This document shows positions 25,110 through 38,627 of a stretch of 64,000 nt of DNA, in pieces. Source of the stretch: Saposhnikovia divaricata (lineage: Eukaryota > Streptophyta > Magnoliopsida > Apiales > Apiaceae); NCBI GenBank assembly GCA_036435485.1, contig CM071596.1:60933001-60997000 (forward strand). Reading direction: 5' to 3'. The position numbers and the translations under genes were made by a program. Numbering within the stretch: position 1 is the first letter of the stretch; each line of letters begins with the position of its first letter. The notes below the pieces were generated by a model, which did no database searches, had not been told where the DNA came from, and saw only the letters and a list, made by a program, of their open reading frames with translations.

Positions 25110-25612
25110 AAAGATAGTCGACTAAACCGCTCTACGCGACAATCTTTAAATATTTTTGAAAAATTCCAATTATAGATATTACGGAAGTAAGAAAAAGGGT
25201 TACAAACATGGTGATAAAATTTGACCCTTAGAAACAATGATTGAATATATATAAGATTATAAAATTTCTTTTCTATTTGGAATATGTAAATTTGAATTCT
25301 TTTTTCATACAAATTCAAAAACCTTTTCTATTTCGAAGATGATGTAAATGTTTAAAAAGGAAGTTTTGAAATATTTTTTTTTCTATTTCGAATGTATAAA
25401 TTTGACTTCTTCTTCCCTACAATTTCGAAAACCTTTTCTATTTCAAAGATTTTAATGTTAATGTTAAAAAAAGAAGTTCTGATTTTTTTTCTAAAAAATA
25501 GGGCCTAAAGAAGAAAGTTTTGATTTTAATTTTTTAGAGTAGAGGAGCTCTAGAAAAATAGAATTCGAACAAATTTAGAGTTTTTTTGGATTCGCCTTCA
25601 TATAATATAAAG
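25110..25612 (-). mobile_element. Helitron-like repeat, copy 6
   Basis: Starts TAGTCGACTAAACCGC, has the TTCTATTTCGAAGATG words and the GAGCTC box, and ends near CGCCTTCATATAATATAAAG. No genes. The 77-codon frame at 25085-25318 is AT-driven. Confidence 0.4.
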
Positions 25613-25689
25613 ATAAAGATAATAAAGATTGATATTGATTGATGATTGATATAGAGATAAAAGAAAAAGATGAAGAAGATTGATTAGAT

Positions 25690-25853
25690 TTACAGTAGCA
25701 AATCAAATTTTAAATTTACCAAGTTTCCTCTATTTTGCGTAATAATAGATAATAAATTTACCAAGTTTTATAGATCACCGGACCGATCCGAGACACACTA
25801 CCCCTACAGGAGTTCCAGGCAAGTTTCAAAACCTTTTAAAAACTGTTGTTGTG
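25690..25853 (+). repeat. Left part of an older LTR that hosts the Tat element
   Basis: Contains GATCACCGGACCGATCCGAG, CACACTACCCCTACAGGAG and AGGCAAGTTTC, in the same order as GATCTAGTAGACACGAAGGG ... TAAGGCAAGTTTCC in the chromodomain element LTR (28139-28220). It is probably a diverged Ty3 LTR. It continues at 50651 after the Tat element. Confidence 0.45.
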
Positions 25854-26034
25854 TGATATGGGCTGAAAATAAGTCCTAGAGACACATTTAATGTGATATT
25901 AATTAAACCTAGATTGGTCCAAGGTTAAAGCCCATTAATGAGGCCCAAAATTAAATAATAAATCCGTGGCTAATAAATCAGCCAAATAAAAGATTCTGTT
26001 ATTGAGTCCAAAAGGAAACCAAATCATCTATGGA
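25854..26034 (+). repeat. 5' LTR of the plus Tat element, first part
   Basis: Matches 50014-50200 of the 3' LTR apart from a small gap (CCCTAACT missing). It ends at the nested element's target duplication ATGGA (26030-26034); the LTR resumes at 42772. Confidence 0.95.
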
Positions 26035-27403
26035 TGTAACATTCGTAATATTTAGAAGCGGATATATAAGTAAAATAAGAAGTTATAATAATAATAGGTT
26101 CCAGTTTGATGCATTTCCATCGTTAAATTAGAAATTTTGTGTAATATTAAATGTTATGTGTTTAATTGTTTAATTGTACGTACTATTAAAATGATTGTAG
26201 ATTCGAATTTCTAAAAAGGTATGATTCGATTATTTTATATAAGGTTAGTATTTTAATTAAATAAACGATACGTGTTAATGTGTTTTATTCGTTTCTTGAA
26301 TTTTTGGATTTTTAAATTATCGCATTTTGAAATTATTTTAAACGACACGAAAGTTACGTTACGGATATATTTTTATCGTTTAAATAAATTTTGCGAAACA
26401 AAAATAGAAGTTACGGGTATTAATTTTTAAATAATATAAATAGCGAAAGTTTATTCGTTATTTCATAACCAAGGTACGTTTCTAAAATTTTTACTCCCTA
26501 AATTCTATTTTCTCTCTCTAATTAACACGCACACACACTCACACACGCGGTTACACACACAAACACACACTGTTAAATTTTTTTAAAAATTTTGATTCTA
26601 GAAACTGTTTTAATCCTGCATGCAACTGAAGATATAGATTCCTTATGTTTCTAGCTTAGTTTTAAGCTATCAATCGATGTAAACCATGACCGGATTGTTA
26701 AGTTTTTGAAAAACCCATTTTTAAAAATTTTGATCGGTTTTTAGTTTAGATGATTGTTTGTTAATTTTGATGTTAGATTCATGTTTAGGATGTTGTTTGG
26801 AGTCGAATCATGTATTTACTTGTTAGAATCGATCATTGTTTGGGTCGCCGGAAAATTTCTGTCGAACTTTGTTTAATTTATTTCCGACTTGTTCTTGATT
26901 GTTTCTTGATTTTGAATTGATTGTTAGGTTGCTAGATGATTGTAGTACAGTATATATTTATTTCAGAATTTTCTGTGAAGTTTGAAAATTTGACCAAAAA
27001 TTTAGTTTTGGCCGAAATTTTGTTTCGGTACGTTTTTGGTAAAACTGACATTGCCATTGTGTTTAGAACATGTTTTGGAGTCAAAATATGTGTTCTGGGA
27101 ATTTTTTCTGGGTGATTTTAGCGTCGCCGGAATTTGGCCGGCGGTGGCACGGCGGCCGATGCCGGAATCTGCCATTGCCGTCTCCGAGCATTCATCGTGT
27201 TCTTCGTGTTCTTCACGAGGGAGACAATGAACAGTATGAGTTTGATCTTCTTTCCCAGGTGGGGAAGAAGATGAATAGTGTTTTGGGTTAAAATTTTATT
27301 TTTCAAAAAATCAGAAAAATACTTTTATTTAATTATTTAATTATTATTTGAGTTATTTAATTATTTAAATGATTAATTTTTGTTATTTATTTAATTCGAA
27401 ATT

Positions 27404-27438
<35 letters not shown>

Positions 27439-28946
27439 TTATTTATTTAATTAATAATTTATTTAAATTTAATTTCAAAAATAATTTTTTTATTATTTAT
27501 TTATTTAAAGTAAATATTTTACTTTACTTTAAATAAAATTTACGAAAATTATTTATTTTATTTTAAGTTAGTTAAGTTTTGTTTAAATAGGAATTGATTT
27601 TATTTATTGATTAATTTAAATGAAATTAATTAGAATTTGAATTAAAATTCAGATTTTAATCATTTTATTTATCTTAAGTAATATTTAAAATTTATTTATA
27701 AATTAGAAAAAAATTTACTTTAACTTAAATTAAAATTTCATAATTTATGAATAATTATTTATATTATTTTAAATTAGGAGATTAATCCTAAAAATCTAAA
27801 TTTTAGTTAAAAATGGGATAAAAATTTATTTACGGCCCTAATAAAATTAAAAAAAATTAAAAGTTATTCTATCAATTAGACACGTATTATAGTACGTTGA
27901 TAATATTTGTTAATTTGTTTTTATTAAAGACATTTATAAATGTCGAACCAATTATTGTTTTTCGATTCAAATAACTGTTTATAGTTGAGTTAAATTATTT
28001 TAACTGATACCTGCTATGTGTTATTATGATTAAATCGAGTCAATTAAATTTGTATAACATTATATGCTATGTGTTAGGATAATTTAATTTTTAATATGTC
28101 AACTTTAGTGACCTAAACGTTATATTCTTTACTGATAGGATCTAGTAGACACGAAGGGTAGCTAGCTTTGGATCTCCCTGAGTTACGCGTCTAGATTCTA
28201 CTCTTAAGGCAAGTTTCCCTATCCATACTCCTTTATTCAGAATATGTCTTTACTTTAAATTTTAAGCGGAATGTTTTATTTAAAAACTCGTAATTTTACA
28301 AAAACTTGTTAAGTAATTCAATCGATTTTACTACTTCCAATTTCTGTTAAAGCATGTGAAATTTATTATTGAGCATATGTATAACCTGTTTAAAAGATTA
28401 TATTGATTTGGTGATATTACTACCCAATTATTTTGAAATGTTGTTCCTACGATATATGTTAGGAATGAAATTATAGAGATGCTTATCCCTTGATCTCTAG
28501 ACAAAATGTTTTGTTTTAATATGTGAATATGTTTAGCGTAAGAGGCCGGTTGCAGGTCCAGCTTTTATTTGAGATGTACCAATGCCAATCAGTGTCATCT
28601 TAAGGCCAATAGCAATAAGTGCCATCAGGATCCATATTTTTATAGCCTGTACATCATGTGTGCATGGTTTTTGGGTTAAGCGGGACTGATCATCAGCTTA
28701 ACTCTTTCAACTGTTGATATTCCACATATTACTTAAGGGAAAAAATTTAAGTTTTGGCAGAAAATATTGTTGCTTTAAATAAAAGATACTGTTACAAAAA
28801 AAAAAATTTAACTCTGTTGCTATAAATATATCATTTCTTTTACAGGGATTGGTGTATATATAGTGTTAAATATTTTCATATACTTGTTGAGCGTCTTCGC
28901 TCACTCTTGCAAAAAAACTATTTTACTTTTTCAGATGGCTCGTACT
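26035..28946 (+). repeat. 5' LTR of the chromodomain element, 3' end deleted
   Basis: Nearly identical to the rejoined 3' LTR up to ATGGCTCGTACT (28935-28946), where the two diverge. It contains a GC-rich GCCGGCGGTGG block near 27140, AT-rich TTTATTTATT repeats near 27410-27440, and a GAGCG-tctt-CGCTC hairpin at 28888-28901, upstream of the ATG. Frames at 27036-27306 occur in both LTRs but show no family match. A short duplicated CAATxxCAATxAGTG word lies near 28581-28620. Confidence 0.9.
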
Positions 28947-31900
28947 GAAACATTATCCGCTGTTACCTTCAAATCATTTCAATCTGTTAAGCCGCCAGAG
29001 TTCAAGGGTTCAGATGATCCGATTGAGGCTATGACTTGGCTGAAAGAGATAGAGAAAGCGTTTGAGCTAGTAAAGGTAGGGGAAAATTAGAAAACGGTTT
29101 TCGCCAGTTACTTTCTGAAGAATGAAGCAAATTATTGGTGGGATTCAGTTAAAGCTTTGGAAGAAGAGGAGAATCTTACGTGGGAAAGATTTACAAAGTT
29201 GTTTTTGGAGAAATACTATCCCCGTTATATGAAAAGTAGGATGGAGTTGGAGTTCTTAGAATTGAAGCAAGGTGATAAGAGTGTAGCAGAGTATGAGACC
29301 AGATTCACAGAATTATCCAGATTTGTGCCAGAGTATGTGAATACGGATGAAAAGAGGGCAATGAGATTCCAGCAAGGATTGAAGGCTTGGATAAGAGGAA
29401 AATTGGCAATATTGGAACTGACTACTTATGCAAGAGTAGTACAGAAGGCTATGATCGCCGAAGGAGAAAGTAATGCACAACAGAGAGAGAAGGATGGGCT
29501 TAAGAGGAAGTTTGAGGTTACTGAGACTACAAGTCATTATGCAAGAAATCATCAGACAGCTCCTAATAGGAAACCAGGATTTCAGCAAGGAAGGAATATG
29601 AATTATAAGAAGCCAGAAACAAGAAATGTTCCCCAGAATACTCAAGGAAGTCATTTCCAGAATAATAATCAGCAGAGACCACCATTATCAAGATGCAGGG
29701 ATTGTAATCAGAATCATGCTCCAGGAAAGTGCAAGGTCAACATTACTTGTTATAAGTGTGGAGATAAGGGACATTTTGCAAATGAGTGCAGTGGTCAGAA
29801 GGTGGGAAATAAGTGCTTTAAGTGTGGAAAGACTGGACATATTACAAAGGATTGCAAGGTTCCTGTGGCAGCAAACAATATGATGAAAGCAAACCAACAG
29901 CGGACTGCAAGGACATACAACATGTCAAGGAAAGATGGCGGTAAAAGCAAGGATGTAGTCACAGGTACATTTCCTGTCAATACAGTGGATGCTAAAGTTT
30001 TATTTGATTCTGGTGCAAGTAAATCTTTCGTGTCTAAGGAATTTTTGTTTAAAACGAAGTGGAAAGTTGAATTTTTGGATGAGATTTTAACGATAGAAAC
30101 AGCTGATCAACATAAAGTGTTAGTAAATCAAGTTTGTCCCCGGTGTGTCATAGATATACTAGGACATTTATTTTCTGCCGATTTAATACCTTTTGAGTTA
30201 GGAGAATTTGACGTAATCCTAGGAATGGATTGGCTAGCATCTTATAACGCCCAGATAGATTGTAAGAAGAAGAGAGTAACGTTGCAAACCCCAGAAGGCG
30301 TAGAAGTTATTTTCCAAGGACAATTGCAACACAAGAAATTTTTAACTATAATGTAAGCTAAGAAACTGATGCGCAAAGGATGTGAGGCTTATTTGGCTCA
30401 CATAAGAGACTTGGAGAAGGAAGCTCCTAAGATAGAAGAAATTCAAGTGGTGAACGAATTCCAAGATGTGTTTCCAGATGAACTTCCAGGATTGCCTCCA
30501 GACAGAGAAATAGAGTTCAGCATTGATTTAGCTCCTGGCACAGAACCAGTTTCGAAGGCTCCGTATCGGATGGCACCAGTAGAACTTAAAGAGTTGGCCA
30601 TACAACTGTCAGATCTGTTGGAAAAAGGAGTAATCAGACCCAGTACATCCCCGTGGGGTGCACCAGTGTTGTTCGTAAAGAAGAAGGATGGTAGCATGAG
30701 GCTATGCATTGATTATAAGGAATTGAACAAGTTAACTATCAAGAACAGATATCCTTTACCGAGAATAGATGATTTGTTTGACCAATTGAAGGGTGCCGAG
30801 TATTTTTCAAAGATTGATTTACGTACAGGTTACCACCAATTAAAAGTGAAGACGGAGGATATTCCCAAGACGGCATTTAGAACCAGATATGGGCATTATG
30901 AGTTTCTAGTAATGGCTTTTGGATTAACAAATGCGCCCGCAGCTTTTATGGATTTGATGAATAGAGTGTTCAAGAAGTATTTGGACAAATGTGTGATAGT
31001 ATTTATTGATGACATCTTGATCTATTCACGGACAGCAGAAGATCACGCACAACATCTAAGGATTTCACTAGAGATTCTAAGGAAAGAAAGATTATATGCA
31101 AAGTTCTCAAAGTGCAAATTTTGGTTAAGAGAAGTACAGTTTCTTGGACATGTGGTTGGTAAAGATGGAATTAAAGTAGATCCAACTAAGATTGAGGCAG
31201 TAATGAATTGGGAGCGACCAAGGACACCAACTGAGGTAAGAAGTTTCATGGGATTGGCAGGTTATTATAGAAGATTTGTAAAAGATTTTGCCAAGATAGC
31301 CACTCCTTTGACTAAACTTACTCGAAAGAATCAGAAGTTTGAATGGAATGAGAAGTGCGAAGAAAGTTTTCAGGAACTGAAAAAGAAATTGGTAACTGCT
31401 CCAGTTTTAGCATTACCAGATGAACAAGGGAATTTTGTGATCTACAGTGACGCATCTCAACGAGGATTGGGGTGTGTATTAATGCAACATGGGAAGGTGA
31501 TTGCGTATGCTTCAAGGCAATTGAAAGAACACGAGCAAAAATACCCAACACATGATTTGGAGTTAGCTGCGATAGTTTTTGCACTCAAGCTTTGGAGACA
31601 TTATTTGTATGGAGAAAAGTGCGAGATTTTCACAGACCACAAGAGCTTAAAGTATATATTCACTCAGAAAGAGTTAAACATGAGACAACGAAGATGGTTA
31701 GAATTGATCAAGGACTACGATTGCAGTATCAACTATCATCCAGGGAAGGCTAATGTTATAGCGGATGCATTGAGCCGGAAAGAAAGACTGAATTTGCTAA
31801 CGATACAAGAAAAGTTACAAGTGGAATTTGAGAAAATGGAAATTGATATACGAATGCCTGATTCAGCCAATGAGATGTTATATACGATGACGTTTCAACC

Positions 31901-33323
31901 AGAGTTGTTGGAAAAGATTAGGAAATGTCAAGAAGAAGTGATGAACCAGAATACTGAAAGTCTAACAGGCGAGGAATTGAGTAGCCAAAAGGATGATAGA
32001 GGAATCTTACATTTTTCCTCGAGAATTTGGGTGCCGAACGTACAGGAATGGAAAGATGAGATTTTACATGAAGCACATAATTCAAAGTTTTCAATTCACC
32101 CCGGAAGTACGAAGATGTATCGAGATTTAAAAGAAAATTATTGGTGGCCGGATATGAAAAGGGAAGTAGCAGAATGGGTCAGTAAGTGTTATACATGTCA
32201 AAGTGTAAAAGCAGAACATCAGAGACCCAGTGGTTTGTTACAACCATTGGAAATTCCCGAATGGAAATGGGAACAGATTGCCATGGATTTTGTAGTAGGT
32301 CTACCAAAGACAAGAGCGAACCACGATGCAATTTGGGTTGTCATAGATCGATTAACGAAATCAGCGCATTTTCTTCCAATCAATGAAAGGTTTTCAATGG
32401 ATAAATTGGTCAAACTTTATCTCAAAGAAATTGTAATGCATCATGGAGTTCCAGTATCAATCGTGTCAGATCGAGACCCAAGGTTTAACTCAAGATTTTG
32501 GAGAAAATTTCAAGAAAGTTTAGGAACCAAGTTAAACATGAGCACTGCATATCATCCTCAGACAGATGGATAGAGCGAAAGAACCATTCAAACAATTGAA
32601 GATATGCTTCGGGTATGTGCAGTGGATTTTGAAGGAAATTGGGATGACCATTTACCTTTGGTAGAATTCTCGTACAATAATAGTTATCACACAAGTATTG
32701 GCATGCCTCCTTATGAAGCTTTGTATGGAAGACGTTGTCGATCTCCAGTATATTGGGATGAAGTTGGCGAACGAAAAATTTTGGGTCCGGAGATAATTCA
32801 GCAAACTAAAGAATCAATAGAGCTTATTCGAAAAAGGATCCAAGCTGCTCAGAACAGACAAAGAAAATATGCAGATTTAAAAAGGAAGGATATGGAATTT
32901 CAGATAGGAGAGCCAGTGCTGTTGAAAGTATCACCTTGGAAAGGTTTAACCAGATTCGGGAAGAAGGGAAAACTTAGCCCCATATTTATTGGACCATTTG
33001 AGATTTTAGGACGCGTGGGAAGAGTTGCTTATGAGTTGGCATTACCCCCATCCATGCGCCATATCCACAACATTTTCCATGTATCTTTGCTTAAGAGATA
33101 TACACCTGATTCTAGGCATGTTATAGAGCATGAGCCAGTAGAAATTCAACAAGACTTATCCTATGTCGAGATGCCAGTGCGTATATTAGATCGCCGAGAG
33201 AAGGTTCTAAGAAATAAGACAGTGGCGTTAGTGAGGATTTTGTGGAGGAATCCCAAGGTCGAAGAGTCAACTTGGGAGCTTGAAAGTGAAATGCTGGAAA
33301 AGTATCCTCATCTATTTTCTTAA
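28935..33323 (+). pseudogene. gag-pol polyprotein of the chromodomain Ty3 element
   Basis: A single frame of about 1,460 codons interrupted by three stops: TAG 29088-29090, TAA 30354-30356, TAG 32571-32573. Order: capsid (WERFTKLFLEKYYP, 29178); zinc knuckles CYKCGDKGHFANEC (29748) and CFKCGKTGHITKDC (29814) after a degenerate one; protease FDSGAS (30003); RT with CIDYKELNKLT and IDDILIYS (31004); RNase H YSDAS (31443); integrase H-H-C-C (about 32085-32205), Asp regions near 32284 and 32468, and the Glu region just after the third stop (32577); C-terminal chromodomain (about 33160-33320). No frameshift separates the parts, so decay is recent. The N-terminus of gag is missing because of the 5' deletion. 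Confidence 0.95.
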
Positions 33324-33346
33324 GGTAAATTCTGAGGACAGAATTC

Positions 33347-33363
33347 ATTTAAGGGGGGGAGGA
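33347..33363 (+). other. Polypurine tract
   Basis: TTAAGGGGGGGAGGA lies directly before TGTAAC of the 3' LTR, 20-40 bases after the gag-pol stop. Confidence 0.9.
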
Positions 33364-35810
33364 TGTAACATTCGTAATATTTAGAAGCGGATATATAAGT
33401 AAAATAAGAAGTTATAATAATAATAGGTTCCAGTTTGATGCATTTCCATCGTTAAATTAGAAATTTTGTGTAATATTAAATGTTACGTGTTTAATTGTTT
33501 AATTGTACGTACTATTAAAATGATTGTAGATTCGAATTTCTAAAAAGGTATGATTCGATTATTTTATATAAGGTTAGTATTTTTATTAAATAAACGATAC
33601 GTGTTAATGTGTTTTATTCGTTTCTTGAATTTTTGGATTTTTAAAGTATCGCATTTTGAAATTATTTTAAACGACACGAAAGTTACGTTACGGATATATT
33701 TTTATCGTTTAAATAAATTTTACGAAACGAAAATAGAAATTACGGGTATTAATTTTTAAATAATATAAATAGCGAAAGTTTATTCGTTATTTCATAACCA
33801 AGGTACGTTTCTAAAATTTTTACTCCCTAAATTCTATTTTCTCTCTCTAATTAACACGCACACACACTCACACACGCGGTTACACACACAAACACACACT
33901 GTTAATTTTTTTAAAAAATTTTGATTCTTGAAACTGTTTTAATCCTGCATGCAACTGAAGATATAGATTCCTTATGTTTCTAGCTTCGTTTTAAGCTATC
34001 AATCGATGTAAACCATGACCGGATTGTTAAGTTTTTGAAAAACCCATTTTTAAAAATTTTGATCGGTTTTTAGTTTAGATGATTGTTTGTTAATTTTGAT
34101 GTTAGATTCATGTTTAGGATGTTGTTTGGAGTCGAATCATGTATTTACTTGTTAGAATCGATCATTGTTCGAGTCGCCGGAAAATTTCTGTCGAACTTTG
34201 TTTAATTTATTTCCGACTTGTTCTTGATTGTTTCTTGATTCTGAATTGATTGTTAGGTTGCTAGATGATTGTAGTATAGTATATATTTATTTCAGAATTT
34301 TCTGTGAAGTTTGAAAATTTGACCAAAAATTTAGTTTTGGCCGGAATTTTGTTTCGATACGTTTTTGGTAAAAACTGACATTGCCACTGTGTTTAGAACG
34401 TGTTTTGGAGTCAAAATATGTGTTCTGGGAATTTTTTCTGGGTGATTTTAGTGTCGCCGGAATTTGGCCGGCGGCGGCGGTGGCACGGCGGCCGGCACCG
34501 GAATCTGCCATTGCCGTCTCCGAGCATTCATCGTGTTCTTCATGTTCTTCACGAGGGAGACGATGAACAGTATGAGTTTGATCTTCTTTCCCAGGTGGGG
34601 AAGAAGATGAATAGTGTTTTGGGTTAAAATTTTATTTTTAATATTTTATTTTTCTAAAAATTAGGAAAATACTTTTATTTAATTATTTAATTATTATTTG
34701 AGTTATTTAATTATTTAAATGATTAATATTTGTTATTTATTTAATTCATAATTTTATTTATTTATTTATTTATTTATTTCGAAAAATATTTATTTAATTA
34801 ATAATTTATTTAAATTTAATTTCAAAAATAATTTTTTTATTATTTATTTATTTAAAGTAAATATTTTACTTTACTTTAAATAAAACTTACGAAAATTATT
34901 TATTTTATTTTAAGTTAGTTAAGTTTTATTTAAATAGGAATTGATTTTATTTATTGATTAATTTAAATGAAATTAATTAGAATTTGAATTAAAATTCAGA
35001 TTTTAATCATTTTATTTATCTTAAGTAATATTTAAAATTTATTTATAAATTAGAAAAAAATTTATTTTAACTTAAATTAAAATTTCATAATTTATGAATA
35101 ATTATTTATATTATTTTAAATTAGGAGATTAATCCTAAAAATCTAAATTTTAGTTAAAAATTGGATAAAAATTTATTTACGGCCCTAATAAAATTAAAAA
35201 AAAAAATTAAAAGTTATTCTATCAATTAGACACCTATTATAGTACGTTGATAATATTTGTTAAATTTTTTTTATATTAAAGACATTTATAAATGTCGAAC
35301 CAATTATTGTTTTTCGATTCATATAACTGTTTATAGTTGAGTTAAATTATTTTAACTGATACCTGCTATGTGTTATTATGATTAAATCGAGTCAATTAAA
35401 TTTGTATAACATTATATGCTATGTGTTAGGATAATTTAATTTTCAATATGTCAACTTTAGTGACCTAAACGTTATATTCTTTACGGATAGGATCTAGTAG
35501 ACACGAAGGGTAGCTAGCTTTGGATCTCCCTGAGTTACACGTCTAGATTCTACTCTTAAGGCAAGTTTCCCTATCCATACTCCTTTATTCAGAATATGTA
35601 TTTACTTTAAATTTTAAGCGGAATGTTTTATTTAAAAACTCGTAATTTTACAAAAACTTGTTAAGTAATTCAATCGATTTTACTACTTCCAATTTCTGTT
35701 AAAGCATGTGAAATTTATTATTGAGCATATGTATAACCTGTTTAAAAGATTATATTGATTTGGTGATATTACTACCCAATTATTTTGAAATGTTGTTCCT
35801 ACGATATATG

Positions 35811-36923
35811 TGTTGGTGTATACTGAAAATATTTATTTGAAGTATTTACATTTATTTCTGGCCGGTTTAATTGAGAATCATTTAAATGTTTACATGTTGT
35901 CTAAATATTATATATTGTGAATAATCTAGTATCAAATGGGATACAGAATATTAGATTATTAAATACGGTTTATATAATATAATAAGGTTCACAACACAGG
36001 TGGAGTTAGACAATCCACTGGAATGGCTGTAGTATTATTTATATTAGTTTATATTGACTAATAAATAATACTAATATACTTTGTGTATATTGAACAGGAT
36101 CAAATTTAGAATTGTTCCCTTATACTGATTAAGAAGGTGAACTAAGATTCTATGTTATTATTAATGCTTAGGTTCTTAATCCGGAAATAATAATTGACAC
36201 GTATATATTATTTACATGCTTTGATTTATATATGAAATAATTCTTGTGAATTATATCATTATATTTTGGGTGATGAAATAATATATATGGTGGGATATTA
36301 TTTATTGAAGGAATCCATGTCCTGATAATATTCGGGTTAATGATGTCCCCTTGAAAGCTCAAAAAGATTTAATTATGTGAATCCCTGCAGGTGGATTTAT
36401 TCCGGCATAATTAAATAAAGGTTGAGTGGATGATCAAGGATAAAAGATATTAATTAAATGAATTATCAGTAATTTATTTAATTAATGGACATGCGATATT
36501 TTAAACATGGGGAATTTAATAAGCAAATAATATTGGAACCGAATTAATTAATTAAATTACGGTATTAGGAAAGGTAGTGCAAATATTAATTCTTTAGTGG
36601 ATTGAATTAATATTTAATTACATTGGGCTAGGCTCAAGATGTAATTAGAAGGCCCAACCTAATTATCCATGATCCCTATTGTAGCCTATATATATATATA
36701 TTCCTATTCTCTTCTTACTGGGGGCTGGTCGAAAAAATTTGGTTGCCACCCAGGAGCAAGAAGAGAGGTTAACTTGAGAAGACGAAGGCCACACTTCACT
36801 CAAGGGAATTTGGGAATACAATAGAAGAGCGTGGAATCAACCGTTAACAAGGTTAATTTTCTATTCGTACTCGTTAATTTATTGTATCAAAAGTCGCAGT
36901 GCCAAGATCTGATTGTCCCAACA
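35811..36923 (+). repeat. 5' LTR of the copia element
   Basis: 1,113 bp, TGTTGGTG...CCCAACA with inverted ends (TGTTGG/CCAACA). A TATATATATATA box at about 36687-36700 precedes a likely start region at 36720 onward. Confidence 0.9.
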
Positions 36924-36924
36924 A

Positions 36925-36939
36925 TTGGTATCAAGAGCC
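36925..36939 (+). other. Primer binding site, initiator Met tRNA
   Basis: TTGGTATCAAGAGCC lies one base after the LTR, the usual copia variant of the initiator Met tRNA site. Confidence 0.9.
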
Positions 36940-38627
36940 TGGTTCATTGGTTCTGCGAATTTTGATACGATGTCCATGTCGTAATTATATATGCATGTGT
37001 ATAGTGGTGTGCTTGGATAATAATCTTTTGCAGGTTGTTTAGTATCCACTATTATGGCCATGTAATTTTAATTATGTGTTTGGATCCCACGTGGTTTAAT
37101 CGTGGTTATTTTGTTTGGTTTCCACGTGGTTTATCGTGGTTGTAAAACACGAGGGTTGATCGTGTTAGAATAGATTTACAAAATTAGTTTTGTATTAGAT
37201 CTATTTTTTTTTAATTGTTTGTTGGATTTTATTAAGATCCGGGTAATTTGTAACAATTATGTGCGATCGGAAATCAAATCGGAGAAACAAAATTGTCCGC
37301 TGCGTAGTTGATTGTGGCTGCTGGTTTTGTTTGTTTTTCGATCAAGTCTGAAGAAGTTTATGCACGAACAGAACAAGAAGCAAGGTAGCAGGCGCTCGAA
37401 AAAAAAAAAATTCTGGTCAGAAGGCTATAACGCAGGTAGGTCCTGCGTTACAACAGCTAACAGGGGTGTAACGCAGGACGCACATGCGCAACAGGGGTGT
37501 CCTGGTGTGTTACGCATGTGCGTCATGCGCGACAGAGCTTCCAGTGCTGTAACGCGTCTACAAGCTGCGCAACAGCTGTTTGTTTTGGCAGAAAAATGTT
37601 TTTTCAGCAAAATAAAGGGCTGGAAATATTTTTTTTCAAGGGGCCATAATAGTGGATTTAAATTATGTTTTTTAATTTTAATTCCGCTATTTAATTTTTT
37701 AATTATTGCTTTAAATAATTATTATGTGTGTTGTTAATTATGTGTGTAATTTTAATTGCATGTTTAACATAATTAGGACGACATGGACGTTAATTTTATT
37801 TATTGCTTTAATTTTATGATGCATGCTGCTATGTTATGTGTTCTTTGTATTGTTATTTTTATGACATGTAGACCTCGAAAAAATAACATAGGGCGATGCA
37901 TCTAGATAAAATTCCTCAATTTTAAATAAAAAATTCTAAGTGGGTGAGGGAATTAATTAGGAATTAAATCCCATGGTCTCCATTATTGCTTGTATGTAAT
38001 TTAACACCGAGAAGAATATAAATTATATACATGCAACCCATTGTGGCGTATAAATTATATACATGTAATCCCATGGTCAGGTAGTGTTATGGATATTACT
38101 AGAACAAACTTCCTAAATTAATTACGAATATTGAAAGGTATACATGCCACCCATCGTGGCGTACCAAGTTTCATAGAATTCAATTAATTAGAAGGGTACC
38201 ACTGATTGAATATAGATTTTGATATTGAGAGAAAGGATGATTCTGTCTAGAAAGGGGTCTTAAGTGATGACTCTTGACAATGCTCCCCCCGATCTAGGAA
38301 TTATCCTATTATCGATTATTGATTTGAAATATTTAATGGTGGTATCCGGTCTTTTTAGTAATTTAAGATTAAATAATGGTATACACTTAGCTATGAAAAA
38401 TAATATATAGTCCACCCTAACGTGGCGTATTATTTAGTAATAGGACCGAAGTAATATTTAAACGAATTTAAGTGGTATATATGTCACCCATCGTGGCGTA
38501 CCAGATACTTATGGTGTTTAAATATTAGTGCATTAATTTTAATTAATTGTTAGAGGAAACCAATAGGTTTTAAGATTTATGCAACTTTCTGATTATGTGC
38601 TACATGTATGATTCTCAGGATTAGATC
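36940..38627 (+). other. Copia leader with repeated hairpins
   Basis: 1.7 kb between primer site and gag ATG. Hairpins: CCACG/CGTGG twice and AACACG/CGTGTT with similar loops (37087-37105, 37122-37139, 37146-37166); ACAAAA/TTTTGT inside AGAT/ATCT arms (37168-37206); TAACGCAGG/CCTGCGTTA (37428-37450); GACGCACATGCG/CGCATGTGCGTC, a 12-bp perfect stem (37477-37524). Four copies of a CCACCCATCGTGG-type hairpin follow at about 38034, 38146, 38412 and 38484. The 141-codon frame at 37312-37737 runs through these hairpins and is probably not a gene. Confidence 0.75.

Noticed and set aside
27036..27306. Overlapping 60-75-codon frames in the chromodomain element LTR, also at 34381-34627
   Set aside because: Kept only because the LTRs are near-identical; three frames overlap on both strands and none has a recognisable domain.
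37312..37737. 141-codon frame as an extra copia gene
   Set aside because: It lies in the leader across long perfect hairpins; composition is not protein-like, and no family member known to me has a gene there.
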